Source: Halorhabdus utahensis DSM 12940 (lineage in GTDB: Archaea > Halobacteriota > Halobacteria > Halobacteriales > Haloarculaceae). Taken from it: 64,000 nt of DNA. The position numbers and the translations under genes are program-made. Where the stretch lies: positions 1,240,001 to 1,304,000 of the forward strand of contig NC_013158.1 of assembly GCF_000023945.1 (NCBI RefSeq), read 5' to 3'. Each line of letters starts with the position of its first letter. Position 1 is the first letter of the stretch. This document shows positions 8,744 to 17,825 of the stretch, piece by piece. The notes beneath the pieces were generated by a model. That model was not told the DNA's origin and did not search any database. It was given only the letters and a program-made list of their open reading frames with translations.

Positions 8744-9634
8744 ATGCACCGCCGCTCAGCCCTCCTCACCCTGCTTGTCCTCCTGCTGGTCGGGCTCTCA
8801 GGGTGTTCGGCGGCCGGATCGCTCTCGATGCACCCGGCACCGAACGCCACGGTGATCGCCGACCACGCCACGCTGAACACAAGCGACCTTGACGAGGAAG
8901 CACACCGACTCGCGGTCGGTGCCGTAAACGGCTCCGGCCCCACCGTGACGAATGACTATCCGCCGTTCACGCCGGACCGTCCGATCGCGGTCGACGGGAC
9001 GTACTACAACGTCTCCTGGTCGGCAATCGACTCCAGGCAGGTTCCCACGTTCGTGCTCGAAATTGAGAAGGACCCGACCAACACGACCGGCGATCGCATC
9101 GCGTATCAAGATCTCCCGGCTGTCGACCAGCACGCGCTCCCGGACCCCGGTTCGACAGCGGTCACCGGCGACGGGGATATCGCAACGCTGGCCGTCTACA
9201 ACAAGACCGAACAGGAGACGTCCGTGCTGGTTCCGGAACCGCGTTACGAACTGGTCGAGTTCGAGGATCGAACGGTCCGTATCACCGTGGACGGTCCGTC
9301 GCCGAAAACGATCTACACCTATCGATACGAGGCCGAACAGGTGGCAGCCAACAGTGACGAACTCGCGACCAGGCTCGAATCGACCCATCTGTTCACGCTA
9401 TCGAACCTCTCGACGCCACAACAAAAGATCATCAACGACGCGATCGGAGAAACGTACTATCAAGAGCAGGAATCGGACGCCTGGACCAGGCTCCTCGAGC
9501 GGTTCGACGCCGCCGATCCGGTCTACGGTGACGACGAGAACGACAGCGGTTACGTCGACGGCGAATATCTCGTCCGGTACGACGGCACCGTCTACTGGGC
9601 CGACATCTACGGCTATACGGACGGCGGGGCCTGA
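8744..9634 (+). CDS. Haloarchaeal lipoprotein of unknown function
   Basis: This is a 296-aa exported protein. The signal peptide has a basic start (MHRRS), a Leu-rich core and the lipobox LSGC with Cys21, so it is probably lipid-anchored on the outside of the membrane. The mature part is acidic, Thr/Asn-rich and contains repeated Y-x-N/T patterns with several possible N-glycosylation sites (for example NVSW and NTTG). No catalytic signature is visible. Similar lipoproteins occur widely in halophiles and are annotated as hypothetical. Confidence 0.75.
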   Translation: MHRRSALLTLLVLLLVGLSGCSAAGSLSMHPAPNATVIADHATLNTSDLDEEAHRLAVGAVNGSGPTVTNDYPPFTPDRPIAVDGTYYNVSWSAIDSRQVPTFVLEIEKDPTNTTGDRIAYQDLPAVDQHALPDPGSTAVTGDGDIATLAVYNKTEQETSVLVPEPRYELVEFEDRTVRITVDGPSPKTIYTYRYEAEQVAANSDELATRLESTHLFTLSNLSTPQQKIINDAIGETYYQEQESDAWTRLLERFDAADPVYGDDENDSGYVDGEYLVRYDGTVYWADIYGYTDGGA

Positions 9635-9777
9635 GATTGCAGGGTGCTGTCGACAGGACGGGACTCGTGCACGCTGTACGACAAAGTATCACACCGCATT
9701 CCGGAATGTACGAACGGTAGTTCCGCGCCACCAACCCGTCGACATAGCTATATGAACCGTGGCCACCACGCTCCGGT

Positions 9778-10278
9778 GTGCCGCTGACGCCCTTCCACCT
9801 TGGTCCCGCGGTGTTGCTCGGCAGTCTAGCCACCCGACGGCTCAACCTGCCGGCAATCTGTCTCGGGAGCGTCGTCATCGACGTCCGCGCCGTGCTGGTC
9901 ATCTTCGGCCCGCTGGAGCCCCCGACTCACGGCCCGCTCACGACGCTGCCTGGCGGTGCCGGCGTCGCCGCCGCCGTCACGATCGCCGTCCTGGCCGGGT
10001 ACGAACTGGCTGGCCCCTCGATCGAACGATACGGCCTCGACGTCCGCTGGTCCCGATCGAGTGTCGCCGCCGGTGCGCTCGTCGGTGCCTGGTCCCACGT
10101 GGTCCTGGACGCGGTTCTGTACACGGATGCCCGACCGCTGGCACCGCTCGTTGGGAACCCGCTGCTCGGCCTGCTCTCGCCCACAGTCGTCTACGCGGGG
10201 TGTGTCCTGGCTGGTGGTGTGGGGATTGGGCTCTACTGGCTCCACTCCGCTCGGGGAGAGGCAGGCGTGTGGACCTGA
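9778..10278 (+). CDS. Membrane-bound YdjM/DUF4184-like putative metal-dependent hydrolase
   Basis: This 166-aa membrane protein has about four hydrophobic segments. It starts at GTG 9778; no upstream ATG is in frame. Two His-containing motifs stand out: TPFHLGPA at the N-terminus and WSHVVLDAVLYTDARPLAP in the middle. Both are characteristic of membrane proteins often annotated as metal-dependent hydrolases, where His and Asp are thought to hold a metal. Enzymatic activity has rarely been shown for this group, so substrate and reaction are open. Confidence 0.65.
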   Translation: MPLTPFHLGPAVLLGSLATRRLNLPAICLGSVVIDVRAVLVIFGPLEPPTHGPLTTLPGGAGVAAAVTIAVLAGYELAGPSIERYGLDVRWSRSSVAAGALVGAWSHVVLDAVLYTDARPLAPLVGNPLLGLLSPTVVYAGCVLAGGVGIGLYWLHSARGEAGVWT

Positions 10279-10840
10279 AGGGCCTCGAAAGCGTCGCTGT
10301 CGATAGCAATCGGCGCGACTTTGCCGACCTCTCTACGGTCGGTCTCATTCCTCACGGCTGGCTTCGCTCGCCGTTCGTACTTTCGGAGACACTCACTCCG
10401 TTCGTGTCTCCCTGCTCACGGCTCACTACGTTCACCGCTCGCGAAAATCGAGACGTTCGCTTCGCTCACGTCTCGCCATGCGAGGGAGGGGAGTGAGCAA
10501 ACGCGAAGCGTTTGCGAACGTCGATCGACGCCCCGCATCGATCGGAATTCGAACCGAAATCAGACGGTCGGCCTCACTTCGTTCGGCCGCTGCGACTGAT
10601 AGGCTTCGAACCCCTCCGTTTGATTCACACGGCCCTCACGTCTGTTCGGGCCGATTTCATACGAGGACGGGGATTCGAACCACGGTCGCTCCCGTTCGCT
10701 CGCTGCACTCGCTCACCTCCCGCTCTCTGATTCGAATCGCGCTCGCATCGCTCCTCACGTCCGTTCGACCGCGCTACTCACGGTTCGCTTCGCTCGCCGT
10801 TCGCAATAATCGAGACGTTCGCTTCGCTCACGTCTCGCTA
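10279..10840. other. Repeat-rich noncoding region 3' of tRNA-Leu
   Basis: About 560 nt with no gene that I accept. It is full of short ttcgctcac/ttcgttcg-type palindromic motifs. It also holds a near-perfect 47-bp duplicate of the tRNA-Leu 3' end and flank (listed separately). Near 10660-10680 the string gggattcgaacc resembles a tRNA T-arm but lacks the rest of a tRNA. Open frames across it lack codon bias and repeat the same motifs. Confidence 0.6.
10446..10492. repeat. Direct repeat of the tRNA-Leu 3' end plus flank (copy 2 of 10808-10854)
   Basis: These 47 bp match 10808-10854 at 46 positions; the one difference is c10477 versus t10839. The offset is 362 bp. The shared block includes the last 14 nt of tRNA-Leu (its acceptor and part of the T-stem, 10841-10854) and 33 bp of sequence beyond the tRNA 3' end. 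Confidence 0.85.
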
Positions 10841-10923
10841 TGCGAGGGAGGGGATTCGAACCCCTGGACCCCTTCGGGAGCGGGTCTTAAGCCCGCCGCC
10901 TTTGGCCGCTCAGCCACCCTCGC
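10841..10923 (-). tRNA. tRNA-Leu (anticodon UAA)
   Basis: This is an 83-nt class II tRNA on the minus strand. The acceptor stem GCGAGGG/CCCTCGC is followed by discriminator A. The anticodon stem GCGGG/CCCGC closes the loop CTTAAGA, giving anticodon TAA for leucine. A long variable arm follows, then the T-arm AGGGG-TTCGAAT-CCCCT. CCA is not encoded and no intron is present. Confidence 0.95.
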
Positions 10924-10998
10924 GCATCAACCCCTCAGCCCGACAGCGGAAAATCGGTTTCGGTACCGACCGACGACCGACCACACCGGTCCCGATAC

Positions 10999-11048
10999 GC
11001 TTAAGTCGTTGTACGGATTTGTACACTACAATCCGAATACGTACAACA
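10999..11048 (+). promoter_or_regulatory. trp operon promoter with phased GTAC motifs
   Basis: The TATA-like element cgcttaagtc (about 10999-11008) lies about 45 nt before the trpD ATG. Between them gtac recurs at 11011, 11021 and 11041. The arms ttgtacggatt and aatccg...gtacaa form an imperfect dyad around 11009-11046. This arrangement in the leader is a plausible operator for a tryptophan-responsive repressor. No regulator gene is adjacent. Confidence 0.45.
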
Positions 11049-12059
11049 ATGTCCACACTACAGACACACATCGAACGCGTCACCGAGGGCGAGGATCTGA
11101 CGGTCGAACAGGCCAAAGAAGCATCGAGTGCGGTCTTCGAGGACGCGACGGAGGCCCAGATCGGCGCGCTCCTGAGCGCACTCCGGGCGAAAGGCGAGAC
11201 CGAGGCCGAGATCGCGGGCTTCGCCCAGGGGATGCGCGAGGCCGCCCGGACGATCAAACCCGATCGCGACCCGCTGGTCGACACCTGCGGGACGGGCGGG
11301 GACGACTACGACACGATCAACGTCTCGACGACGAGCGCCATCGTCGCCGCGGGCGCGGGCGTCCCGATCGCCAAGCACGGCAACTATTCGGTCTCCTCCT
11401 CCTCGGGCAGCGCCGACGTGCTGGAGGAGGTCGGCGTCACGGTCGACGCCGAACCGCCGGCTGTCGAGGACGCCATCGAGGACGAGGGCATCGGGTTCAT
11501 GCTCGCGCCCGTCTTCCACCCGGCGATGAAGGCCGTCATCGGCCCGCGCAAGGAACTCGGCATGCGGACGATCTTCAACGTCCTCGGCCCGCTCACGAAC
11601 CCCGCCGGCGCTGACGCGCAGGTGCTGGGCGTCTACGACCCCGATCTGGTCCCCCTCATCGCGCGCTCGCTCGCGCACATGCCCGTCGAACACGCCCTGG
11701 TCGTCCACGGCAGCGGCCTCGACGAGATCGCCATCCACGACGAGACGACCGTCGCCGAAGTGCAGGGCGACTCCGTCGAGGAGTATACCCTCTCTCCGAG
11801 TGACCTGGGGCTCGACCGCCACGACATCGCCGATGTGGCGGGCGGGACACCTGAGGAGAACGCCGAGGCCCTCCGCGGGATCGTCCGCGGCGAGGCCAAC
11901 GGCGCGAAACGGGACATCATCCTCGCGAACGCCGGCGCGGCGATCTACGTCGCGGGCGAGGCCGACTCTCTCGAGGACGGCGTCGAGGTCGCCCGCCAGG
12001 CGATCGACTCGGGCGCGGCGGGCGAGAAACTCGCCGGCCTCCGCGGTGTGGTCGCATGA
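11049..12059 (+). CDS. trpD: Anthranilate phosphoribosyltransferase
   Basis: This 336-aa enzyme transfers phosphoribose from PRPP to anthranilate, the second committed step of tryptophan synthesis. The N-terminal helical domain (residues 1-75) precedes the PRPP-binding motif DTCGTGGDDYDTIN and the KHGNYSVSSSSGSADVLE segment. FHPAMKAVIGPRKELGMRT and the LGPLTNPAG loop follow, in family order. ATG 11049 follows the AT-rich promoter region. It heads a trpDFEG operon; its stop overlaps the trpF start (ATGA). Confidence 0.96.
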   Translation: MSTLQTHIERVTEGEDLTVEQAKEASSAVFEDATEAQIGALLSALRAKGETEAEIAGFAQGMREAARTIKPDRDPLVDTCGTGGDDYDTINVSTTSAIVAAGAGVPIAKHGNYSVSSSSGSADVLEEVGVTVDAEPPAVEDAIEDEGIGFMLAPVFHPAMKAVIGPRKELGMRTIFNVLGPLTNPAGADAQVLGVYDPDLVPLIARSLAHMPVEHALVVHGSGLDEIAIHDETTVAEVQGDSVEEYTLSPSDLGLDRHDIADVAGGTPEENAEALRGIVRGEANGAKRDIILANAGAAIYVAGEADSLEDGVEVARQAIDSGAAGEKLAGLRGVVA

Positions 12060-12694
12060 CGCGCGTGAAGGTCTGTGGGCACACCCGCGAGGCGGACGTG
12101 CGGGCGAGCGTCGCCGCCGGCGCGGACGCCGTCGGCGTGATCAGCGGCGTTCCAGTCGAAACGCCCCGGGAAGTCGCCCCTGAGCGCGCCGCCGACCTGC
12201 TCGACGCCGTGCCGCCGCTCGTCTCAGGTGTCCTCGTGACGATGCCCGAGACAGTCGAGGAGGCCCGGGAACTCGTCGCGGAAACCCAGCCGGACGCCGT
12301 CCAGGTACACGGAACGCTCGATCCCGAGGAAGTCGAAGCACTCACAGCGGAAATTTCCCAGCCGATCCTGGTCGCACTCGACCACGACGCCGAACTAGAC
12401 GCCTACGCCGACGCGGCCGACGGACTCGTCGTGGACTCGCTGGACGAAGCCGGCGGCGGCGGGACTGGTCAAACCCACGACTGGGACCGAACGGCAGAAA
12501 TCGTCGAACGCCTCGACGTCCCGATCCTGCTGGCCGGCGGACTCACGCCCGAGAACGTCGCTGAGGCCGTCGAGACCGTCCGGCCCTTCGGTGTCGATAC
12601 CGCCAGCGGTGTCGAGCGCGACGGTGGGGTCAAGGATCACGACGCCGTCGAACAGTTCGTCGATCGGGCTGGGGAACCGCGGGTGGTGGCATGA
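12056..12694 (+). CDS. trpF: Phosphoribosylanthranilate isomerase
   Basis: This 212-aa TIM-barrel enzyme performs the Amadori isomerisation of phosphoribosylanthranilate. The first strand carries the catalytic Cys as VKVCGHTREAD; the usual family form is KICG. Asp in the DGLVVDS strand and the phosphate-binding ILLAGGLTPENV and GVDTASGVE loops are present. Start and stop both overlap neighbours by 4 nt (ATGA), so translation is coupled to trpD and trpE. Confidence 0.95.
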   Translation: MTRVKVCGHTREADVRASVAAGADAVGVISGVPVETPREVAPERAADLLDAVPPLVSGVLVTMPETVEEARELVAETQPDAVQVHGTLDPEEVEALTAEISQPILVALDHDAELDAYADAADGLVVDSLDEAGGGGTGQTHDWDRTAEIVERLDVPILLAGGLTPENVAEAVETVRPFGVDTASGVERDGGVKDHDAVEQFVDRAGEPRVVA

Positions 12695-14337
12695 CGGGCG
12701 AGCCGTCGCTCTCCCACGATGCGTTCGTGGACCTGGCCGACGCCGACGAACCGGGCGTGATCCGGGTCGCCGTTGAACTCGACGCCGACGTGGATCCGCT
12801 CGCGGCCTACGCGGCGGTGACCGGTCGCGAGAGTGACTCCGAGAACGCCAACGCCGACGAGTACGCGTTCCTTCTCGAAAGTGCCGAGAAGGTCGCCTCC
12901 AGCGATCCCAACGGCGCGTTCGCGCCCTCGACTGACGACCGCCACGCCCGGTATTCGTTCGTCGGCTACGATCCCGTCGCGGTCGCGACTGTCGAATCTG
13001 ACGGGACGGATCTGGATATCCTCGACGACCGGTACGCCGACATGCTCGAAACCAACGGCGGGGACGTCCTCGACGACCTGCGGGCCGTCCTGCCCGACGT
13101 CGAGCGCCGCGGCTTTCCGGCCCACGACCGCCAGACGCTCTCTGGCGGGCTCGTCGGGTTTCTGGCCTACGAGGCCGTCTACGACCTCTGGCTCGACGAA
13201 GTCGGCATCGATCGGCCGGACTCGCGGTTCCCGGATGCCCAGTTCGCGCTCGCGACGAAGACGCTGGTGTTCGACCACGCCGAGGACACGGTCTCGCTGG
13301 TGTTCACGCCGGTCGTTCGGCCCGAGGAGGACGCAGGCGCGCGATACGACGAGTTGCTTGCGGCGGTCGAGCGCGTCGAGTCGCTGCTTGCCGACGCGGG
13401 GGATCCCGAGACCGGCGGATTCCACCGGGTGCACGAGGACGCCGGCCCACAGGACGAGTACGAGCAGGCGGTCGAGCGCGCCAAGGAGCACGTCCTCGAC
13501 GGCGACATCTACCAGGGCGTCATCTCCCGGAAGCGAGAACTCTACGGCGATGTCGACCCGCTCGCGCTGTACGACTCGCTGCGCTCGATCAACCCCTCGC
13601 CGTACATGTATCTGCTGGGGTACGACGACCGCACGATCGTCGGCGCGAGCCCGGAGACACTCGTCTCGGTCGGCGGCGACCTGATTACATCGAACCCCAT
13701 CGCAGGGACATCCACGCGCGGAAACAGCCCTGTCGAGGACCGTCGGCTGGCGGGCGAGATGCTCGCCGACGAGAAAGAGCGGGCCGAGCACACGATGCTG
13801 GTCGATCTGGCACGCAACGACGTCCGCCGTGTGGCCGAGCCCGGCAGCGTCCGCGTCGAGGAGTTCATGAACGTCCTGAAGTACAGCCACGTCCAGCACA
13901 TCGAATCGACCGTGACGGGGACGCTCGCCGAGAATAGCGACGGCTTCGACGCGACGCGGGCGGCCTTCCCGGCCGGGACGCTCTCAGGTGCGCCGAAGAT
14001 CCGGGCGATGGAGATCATCGACGACCTCGAAGCGGATCCACGCGGGATCTACGGCGGCGGCGTGGGCTATTTCTCCTGGAACGGCGACGCCGACTTCGCG
14101 ATCGTCATCCGGTCGGCGGCGGTCGAACACGGGATCGATGCCGTCGACGGAAGTGGCGAGAAGCGAACGCAGGACCGGATCACCGTCCAGGCCGGGGCGG
14201 GGATCGTCGCTGATTCCGACCCGGCCAGCGAGTACGAGGAGACCGAACAGAAGATGGGCGGCGTGATCGACGCGCTCGAACGGATCGAGTCGCCGGACGA
14301 GGACGCTGAGACCCCAGTCGAGGAGGTGTCACAATGA
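12691..14337 (+). CDS. trpE: Anthranilate synthase component I
   Basis: This 548-aa subunit makes anthranilate from chorismate with ammonia supplied by TrpG. The C-terminal chorismate-binding domain has SNPIAGTSTRG, EHTMLVDLARND, AGTLSGAPKIRAMEIIDDL and VQAGAGIVADSDP. The N-terminal half resembles the tryptophan feedback-binding region. It is somewhat long for the family; acidic insertions are usual in halophiles. A PabB identity is less likely because it sits between trpF and trpG with ATGA overlaps at both ends. Confidence 0.95.
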   Translation: MTGEPSLSHDAFVDLADADEPGVIRVAVELDADVDPLAAYAAVTGRESDSENANADEYAFLLESAEKVASSDPNGAFAPSTDDRHARYSFVGYDPVAVATVESDGTDLDILDDRYADMLETNGGDVLDDLRAVLPDVERRGFPAHDRQTLSGGLVGFLAYEAVYDLWLDEVGIDRPDSRFPDAQFALATKTLVFDHAEDTVSLVFTPVVRPEEDAGARYDELLAAVERVESLLADAGDPETGGFHRVHEDAGPQDEYEQAVERAKEHVLDGDIYQGVISRKRELYGDVDPLALYDSLRSINPSPYMYLLGYDDRTIVGASPETLVSVGGDLITSNPIAGTSTRGNSPVEDRRLAGEMLADEKERAEHTMLVDLARNDVRRVAEPGSVRVEEFMNVLKYSHVQHIESTVTGTLAENSDGFDATRAAFPAGTLSGAPKIRAMEIIDDLEADPRGIYGGGVGYFSWNGDADFAIVIRSAAVEHGIDAVDGSGEKRTQDRITVQAGAGIVADSDPASEYEETEQKMGGVIDALERIESPDEDAETPVEEVSQ

Positions 14338-14957
14338 GCGAGTCAACCAGCGCGAACGCGACCGAGACACCCACCGACGACCTCGAGGTGCTGTTCGTGG
14401 ATAACTTCGACTCGTTCACGTACAACCTGGTGGAGTACACGTCGGAATACGCCAACACGACTGTCGTGAAGAACACGGCCTCGCTGTCGGACGTTCGGGC
14501 AGCCGACCCGGACGCCATCGTCATCAGCCCGGGGCCGGGCCATCCGAGAAACGACCGCGACGTCGGGGTATCGACCGACGTCCTCCGGGAGATCAGTCCG
14601 GACGTGCCGACGCTGGGCGTCTGTCTGGGCCTCGAAGCGGCGGTCTACGAATACGGCGGCACGGTCGGCCACGCACCCGAGCCGATCCACGGGAAAGCAG
14701 CCTCGATTTCCCACGACGGCAAGGGCGTCTTTGCGGGGCTCGACCAGGGATTCCAGGGTGGGCGGTACCACTCGCTGGTCGCGGGCGATGTCCCCGATTG
14801 CTTCGAGGTGACCGCGACCACGGAAACCGACGACGCCGACCTCGTCATGGGAATCCGCCACCGCGAGCATCCAATCGAAGCCGTCCAGTTCCACCCCGAA
14901 TCGGTGCTGACAGCCGTCGGCCACGACGTGATCCGGAACTTCCTCGTGAGTGTCTAA
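14334..14957 (+). CDS. trpG: Anthranilate synthase component II (glutamine amidotransferase)
   Basis: This 207-aa class I amidotransferase releases ammonia from glutamine for TrpE. After a 17-residue acidic extension it has DNFDSFTYNLVEY, PGPGHP, the nucleophile in TLGVCLGLEA, and the HPESVLT segment containing the catalytic His and Glu. The usual GHQ after the nucleophile Gly is GLE here. The Cys-His-Glu triad remains, so it should be active. It ends the trp operon. trpC, trpA and trpB are not in this window. Confidence 0.94.
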   Translation: MSESTSANATETPTDDLEVLFVDNFDSFTYNLVEYTSEYANTTVVKNTASLSDVRAADPDAIVISPGPGHPRNDRDVGVSTDVLREISPDVPTLGVCLGLEAAVYEYGGTVGHAPEPIHGKAASISHDGKGVFAGLDQGFQGGRYHSLVAGDVPDCFEVTATTETDDADLVMGIRHREHPIEAVQFHPESVLTAVGHDVIRNFLVSV

Positions 14958-15044
14958 CCGGCTGCTGCGGTCGAAGGCTGATCGCGGCGAGGGGCGATGT
15001 CGCCGGACGAGCGGGCGTTCGCGCTCGACACACACCCGCCGCGG

Positions 15045-15052
15045 GTTTAAGT
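15045..15052 (+). promoter_or_regulatory. TATA element of the TlpA-like gene
   Basis: The element gtttaagt lies about 25-30 nt before ATG 15076, so the transcript is probably leaderless. Confidence 0.55.
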
Positions 15053-15075
15053 ATGGATCTCCCCCCGTTCCGGCT

Positions 15076-15732
15076 ATGCAACCACCCTCGCGACGTGCCC
15101 TTCTGGCGGCTGCCGGGACCGCCGCTGTCTCACTCGCCGGGTGTGCGAGCGACGGGACGGACTCGCCGGCAGACGGAGACACCGATCAGACAGCCTCGAC
15201 TACCGAAGCGGATACCGGGGAGCCGACCGCGGATCCCCGGACGACGGCCGCGGAGACCATGGCTGCGAAGACCACGGCCGGTTCGAACGACACCGAGCCG
15301 GTGTGGTACACTGAGCAGCTGACCGACGCCCGAACGGGCGAGAGGTTTTCCATTGCGGAGCTGAACGCCGACGGCCCGGTCCTGCTGGAGACGTTCGCCA
15401 TCTGGTGTTCGAACTGTCAGCGCCAGCAGGTCGAACTGCAAACGTTCCACGAGCAGGCACCCGACGACGTCACAACGGTCGCGCTGAACGTCGACCCCAA
15501 CGAGGACCGGAGTGCAGTCGCCGATCACGCGGAAGAAAACGATTTCGACTGGCGGTACGCAGTCTCGCCACCGGCAATCACGCAATCGCTGATCGGCGAA
15601 TTCGGGCGGTCGATCACCGTCCCGCCGCAGGTGCCAATGGTCCGCATCTGCCCCGGTGGCGAAACAACCCGGTTACCTGACGGGCACAAGTCGACGGATG
15701 ATCTCCTCTCGGCGCTCGACTCCTGCGAATGA
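15076..15732 (+). CDS. TlpA/ResA-like thioredoxin-fold lipoprotein
   Basis: This 218-aa protein is an exported, lipid-anchored thiol-disulfide oxidoreductase. The signal RRALLAAAGTAAVSLAGC has twin Arg and a lipobox Cys23. A Thr/Ala/Asp-rich linker (about 24-75) follows, then a thioredoxin fold with active-site WCSNC (Cys111 and Cys114) and the cis-Pro loop VPPQVPMVRI. TlpA-like proteins reduce extracytoplasmic disulfides, for example during cytochrome c assembly. The next gene, a CcdA-like membrane protein, overlaps its stop (ATGA) and would supply the electrons. Confidence 0.9.
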   Translation: MQPPSRRALLAAAGTAAVSLAGCASDGTDSPADGDTDQTASTTEADTGEPTADPRTTAAETMAAKTTAGSNDTEPVWYTEQLTDARTGERFSIAELNADGPVLLETFAIWCSNCQRQQVELQTFHEQAPDDVTTVALNVDPNEDRSAVADHAEENDFDWRYAVSPPAITQSLIGEFGRSITVPPQVPMVRICPGGETTRLPDGHKSTDDLLSALDSCE

Positions 15733-16496
15733 GTACGCACGCCGCCTTGCTCGAAGTGTTTCTCATCGGCCTCGGGACCCCGCTGACTGCCGCCTGCGCC
15801 CTACCGCTGTACCCCGGCTTTCTGGCCTATCTGGCCGACCAGAGCGCTCGCGGTGAGGAGGCCGGCTGGACGGTACCAGTCTGGCTGCTCGGCGTGCTCG
15901 TCCTCGCCGGGGCCGTCTCGTTCATGGGGCTTGCGGGCCTGCTGTTCTCGTTCGTGCTCGAAATCTCGCTGACAGCGGTCGTCGAAGTCGCCTCGCCAAT
16001 TGCTTTCGTGTTCGTGCTGGCAATTTCGATGGCCCTCATCGCCGACGCGGAGGTTTTCGGTCGGATCCCGGCGGTCGAACCCCCACAGACCCAGTATCCG
16101 AGTGCGACCGCCTTCGGCTATGGCTTTCTGTTCGGCGCGATCGTCCTGCCCTGTAACCCCGGATTCATCGCGCTGTTTTTCGCCCGCGTGCCGATCCTCT
16201 TCGATTCGGCACTGGCGTCACTGCTTGGCTTTCTCTCGTTCGGCCTCGGTCTGGGCGCACCGTTGCTGGCCCTGGCGGTGGTGTCGGAAAGTCTCGGTCA
16301 GCGGGCCACCCGCTGGCTTGCCCGTCACCGGACGGCGATCAACCGCGTTGCGGGCACGATCATGCTCCTCGTGTCGATCTACTACCTGCTGGTCGTCTTC
16401 GACGTCCTCGCGATGGTCGGGATCGAGGGTGCCGACGACCTGATCAGTGCGGGCTACGATGTCATCTTTGGCCCCCTCGGCGACCTCCGCCCCTGA
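15729..16496 (+). CDS. ccdA: CcdA-like cytochrome c biogenesis / thiol-reductant transporter
   Basis: This 255-aa membrane protein has about six transmembrane segments and two conserved Cys-Pro motifs, TAACALPLYPGF in the first segment and IVLPCNPGFIALFF in the fourth. These are the redox-active cysteines of the DsbD/CcdA core. It carries reducing equivalents from cytosolic thioredoxin across the membrane. It starts inside the stop codon of the TlpA-like lipoprotein gene, its likely electron acceptor. Confidence 0.9.
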   Translation: MSTHAALLEVFLIGLGTPLTAACALPLYPGFLAYLADQSARGEEAGWTVPVWLLGVLVLAGAVSFMGLAGLLFSFVLEISLTAVVEVASPIAFVFVLAISMALIADAEVFGRIPAVEPPQTQYPSATAFGYGFLFGAIVLPCNPGFIALFFARVPILFDSALASLLGFLSFGLGLGAPLLALAVVSESLGQRATRWLARHRTAINRVAGTIMLLVSIYYLLVVFDVLAMVGIEGADDLISAGYDVIFGPLGDLRP

Positions 16497-16638
16497 GTGC
16501 CCGTTGTCTCACCGAAGCCGGCCCTCACAGTGTACATTTGGCAGGCTCCGCTTCGGTTTCCTGGGCGTTCTTTAGTATGGGAGTGTGTGACTTGCCGACA
16601 CCCCAACAATTACTTATTGTCCATTTCAGGTGAGGGGT

Positions 16639-17808
16639 ATGGTTCCGGAGGCAGGCCTCGTCTGGCGGGGGTTTCACCACGCCTGGCGATACAACCACCG
16701 GCTGAATCGACTCGCGAGTTACCTCGCGTGGACCGGCGGGGACTGGGAGTGCGTCCACGCCGCGGCGTCGGGCACGGGTCCGGACACGGCCCAGTTCTGT
16801 GACCTCTACACGCTGATCGAAGACCCGGACGTGGCCTTTCAGTCGGTGACTGAACCGTTCGAGGTCACCGGTGACGAGAACGTCTCACACACCGTCTCCC
16901 GGACACTGACGATCGACCTGGAGAGCGAACTCCAGGGCCGGGACACGATCGAAGTGGTGCTGAACGGCTTCGACATCGCCGCCGCAAGTGACGCCGACAA
17001 GCTCCAGAAACTCCACCTGTCGGTCGGCGAGCCGACCGAGTCGGCCGACGGGACGTCTCTCGACGTTCCTGTCGAGGTCACCTTTCAGGGTGACTGTGGG
17101 ACGCCCGAATGTCGCGAGGACGGGGTCGACTACGGGGTCGACGTGCGCTACCTCGTGGTGGCGGGTGACGACTCGACCGTTCGCTCGGGGTCGACGGTCA
17201 GCGCTGGCTCGGACTACACCTGGGATCGGTCACAGGAACCCGATCACAAGGCCGACGGCCTCGCCCGGGCGTCGATCACCGATCCGGACCGCTGGACGGG
17301 CGATAGCGTCGAGAACGCGCTCGGCTTTACCGAACTGCAGGTCGATCTGACGAAAACCGGGGACCCGGCGCTCATCGCGGCCGTTGGCGAGCTGGCCGAC
17401 CACGCCGAGGGGATGCACTTTCTGGAACTCGACGCGTCGATCGAATCGATCACGGCGGACAACGGAACCCTCGACGCGGCGTTCCTGCTGTTCTACAAGA
17501 ACTGGGAGCGCGGGATGAAACAGCTCGTCCCGCCGGATTTCCTCCAGACGATCACCGACTTCATCCCCGATGACACCGAGTCCGCGATCCGCAACGACCC
17601 CGACCTCTCCTGGACGGACGTGATCGACGCCTCGATCCTCGCTCACCGCAGTGCGGGCCGGGCCGACATCGACGCCACCGCCCGCCTGCTGCAGTTCGAC
17701 GATCCGGAACGGTTCCACCACAACGCCGTCCCCGGCGATGTCGACTGGGAGGGCGAGAACGCCGATCCGAACAGCGACGACGCCGTCCAGCGCACCCTCA
17801 TCGAATGA
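16639..17808 (+). CDS. Unknown protein, first gene of the repeat-phosphoesterase-CHAT operon
   Basis: This is a 389-aa protein that I do not recognise. ATG 16639 is chosen because a purine-rich ribosome-binding sequence (aggtgagggg) lies just upstream; GTG 16630 is an alternative. There is no signal peptide or membrane segment. The N-terminus is aromatic, basic and helical (VWRGFHHAWRYNHRLNRL). Residues about 60-200 look rich in beta strands and contain a Cys pair (GDCGTPEC). Residues about 230-389 are mixed and acidic, with a conserved-looking FLLFYKNWERGMKQLVPPDF stretch. It precedes the 44-aa ORF by 17 nt and leads a four-gene operon, so it probably acts with the large helical-repeat phosphoesterase. 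Confidence 0.8.
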   Translation: MVPEAGLVWRGFHHAWRYNHRLNRLASYLAWTGGDWECVHAAASGTGPDTAQFCDLYTLIEDPDVAFQSVTEPFEVTGDENVSHTVSRTLTIDLESELQGRDTIEVVLNGFDIAAASDADKLQKLHLSVGEPTESADGTSLDVPVEVTFQGDCGTPECREDGVDYGVDVRYLVVAGDDSTVRSGSTVSAGSDYTWDRSQEPDHKADGLARASITDPDRWTGDSVENALGFTELQVDLTKTGDPALIAAVGELADHAEGMHFLELDASIESITADNGTLDAAFLLFYKNWERGMKQLVPPDFLQTITDFIPDDTESAIRNDPDLSWTDVIDASILAHRSAGRADIDATARLLQFDDPERFHHNAVPGDVDWEGENADPNSDDAVQRTLIE

Positions 17809-17825
17809 TCGACACACGCCACATC

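Noticed and set aside
10656-10680. Second tRNA gene near gggattcgaacc
   Set aside because: Only a T-arm-like string is present. No acceptor, D-arm or anticodon arm pairs with it.
10478-11614. 378-codon frame through the tRNA-Leu region into trpD
   Set aside because: It runs through tRNA sequence and repeats, then out of frame with trpD, and becomes Arg-rich shadow peptide.
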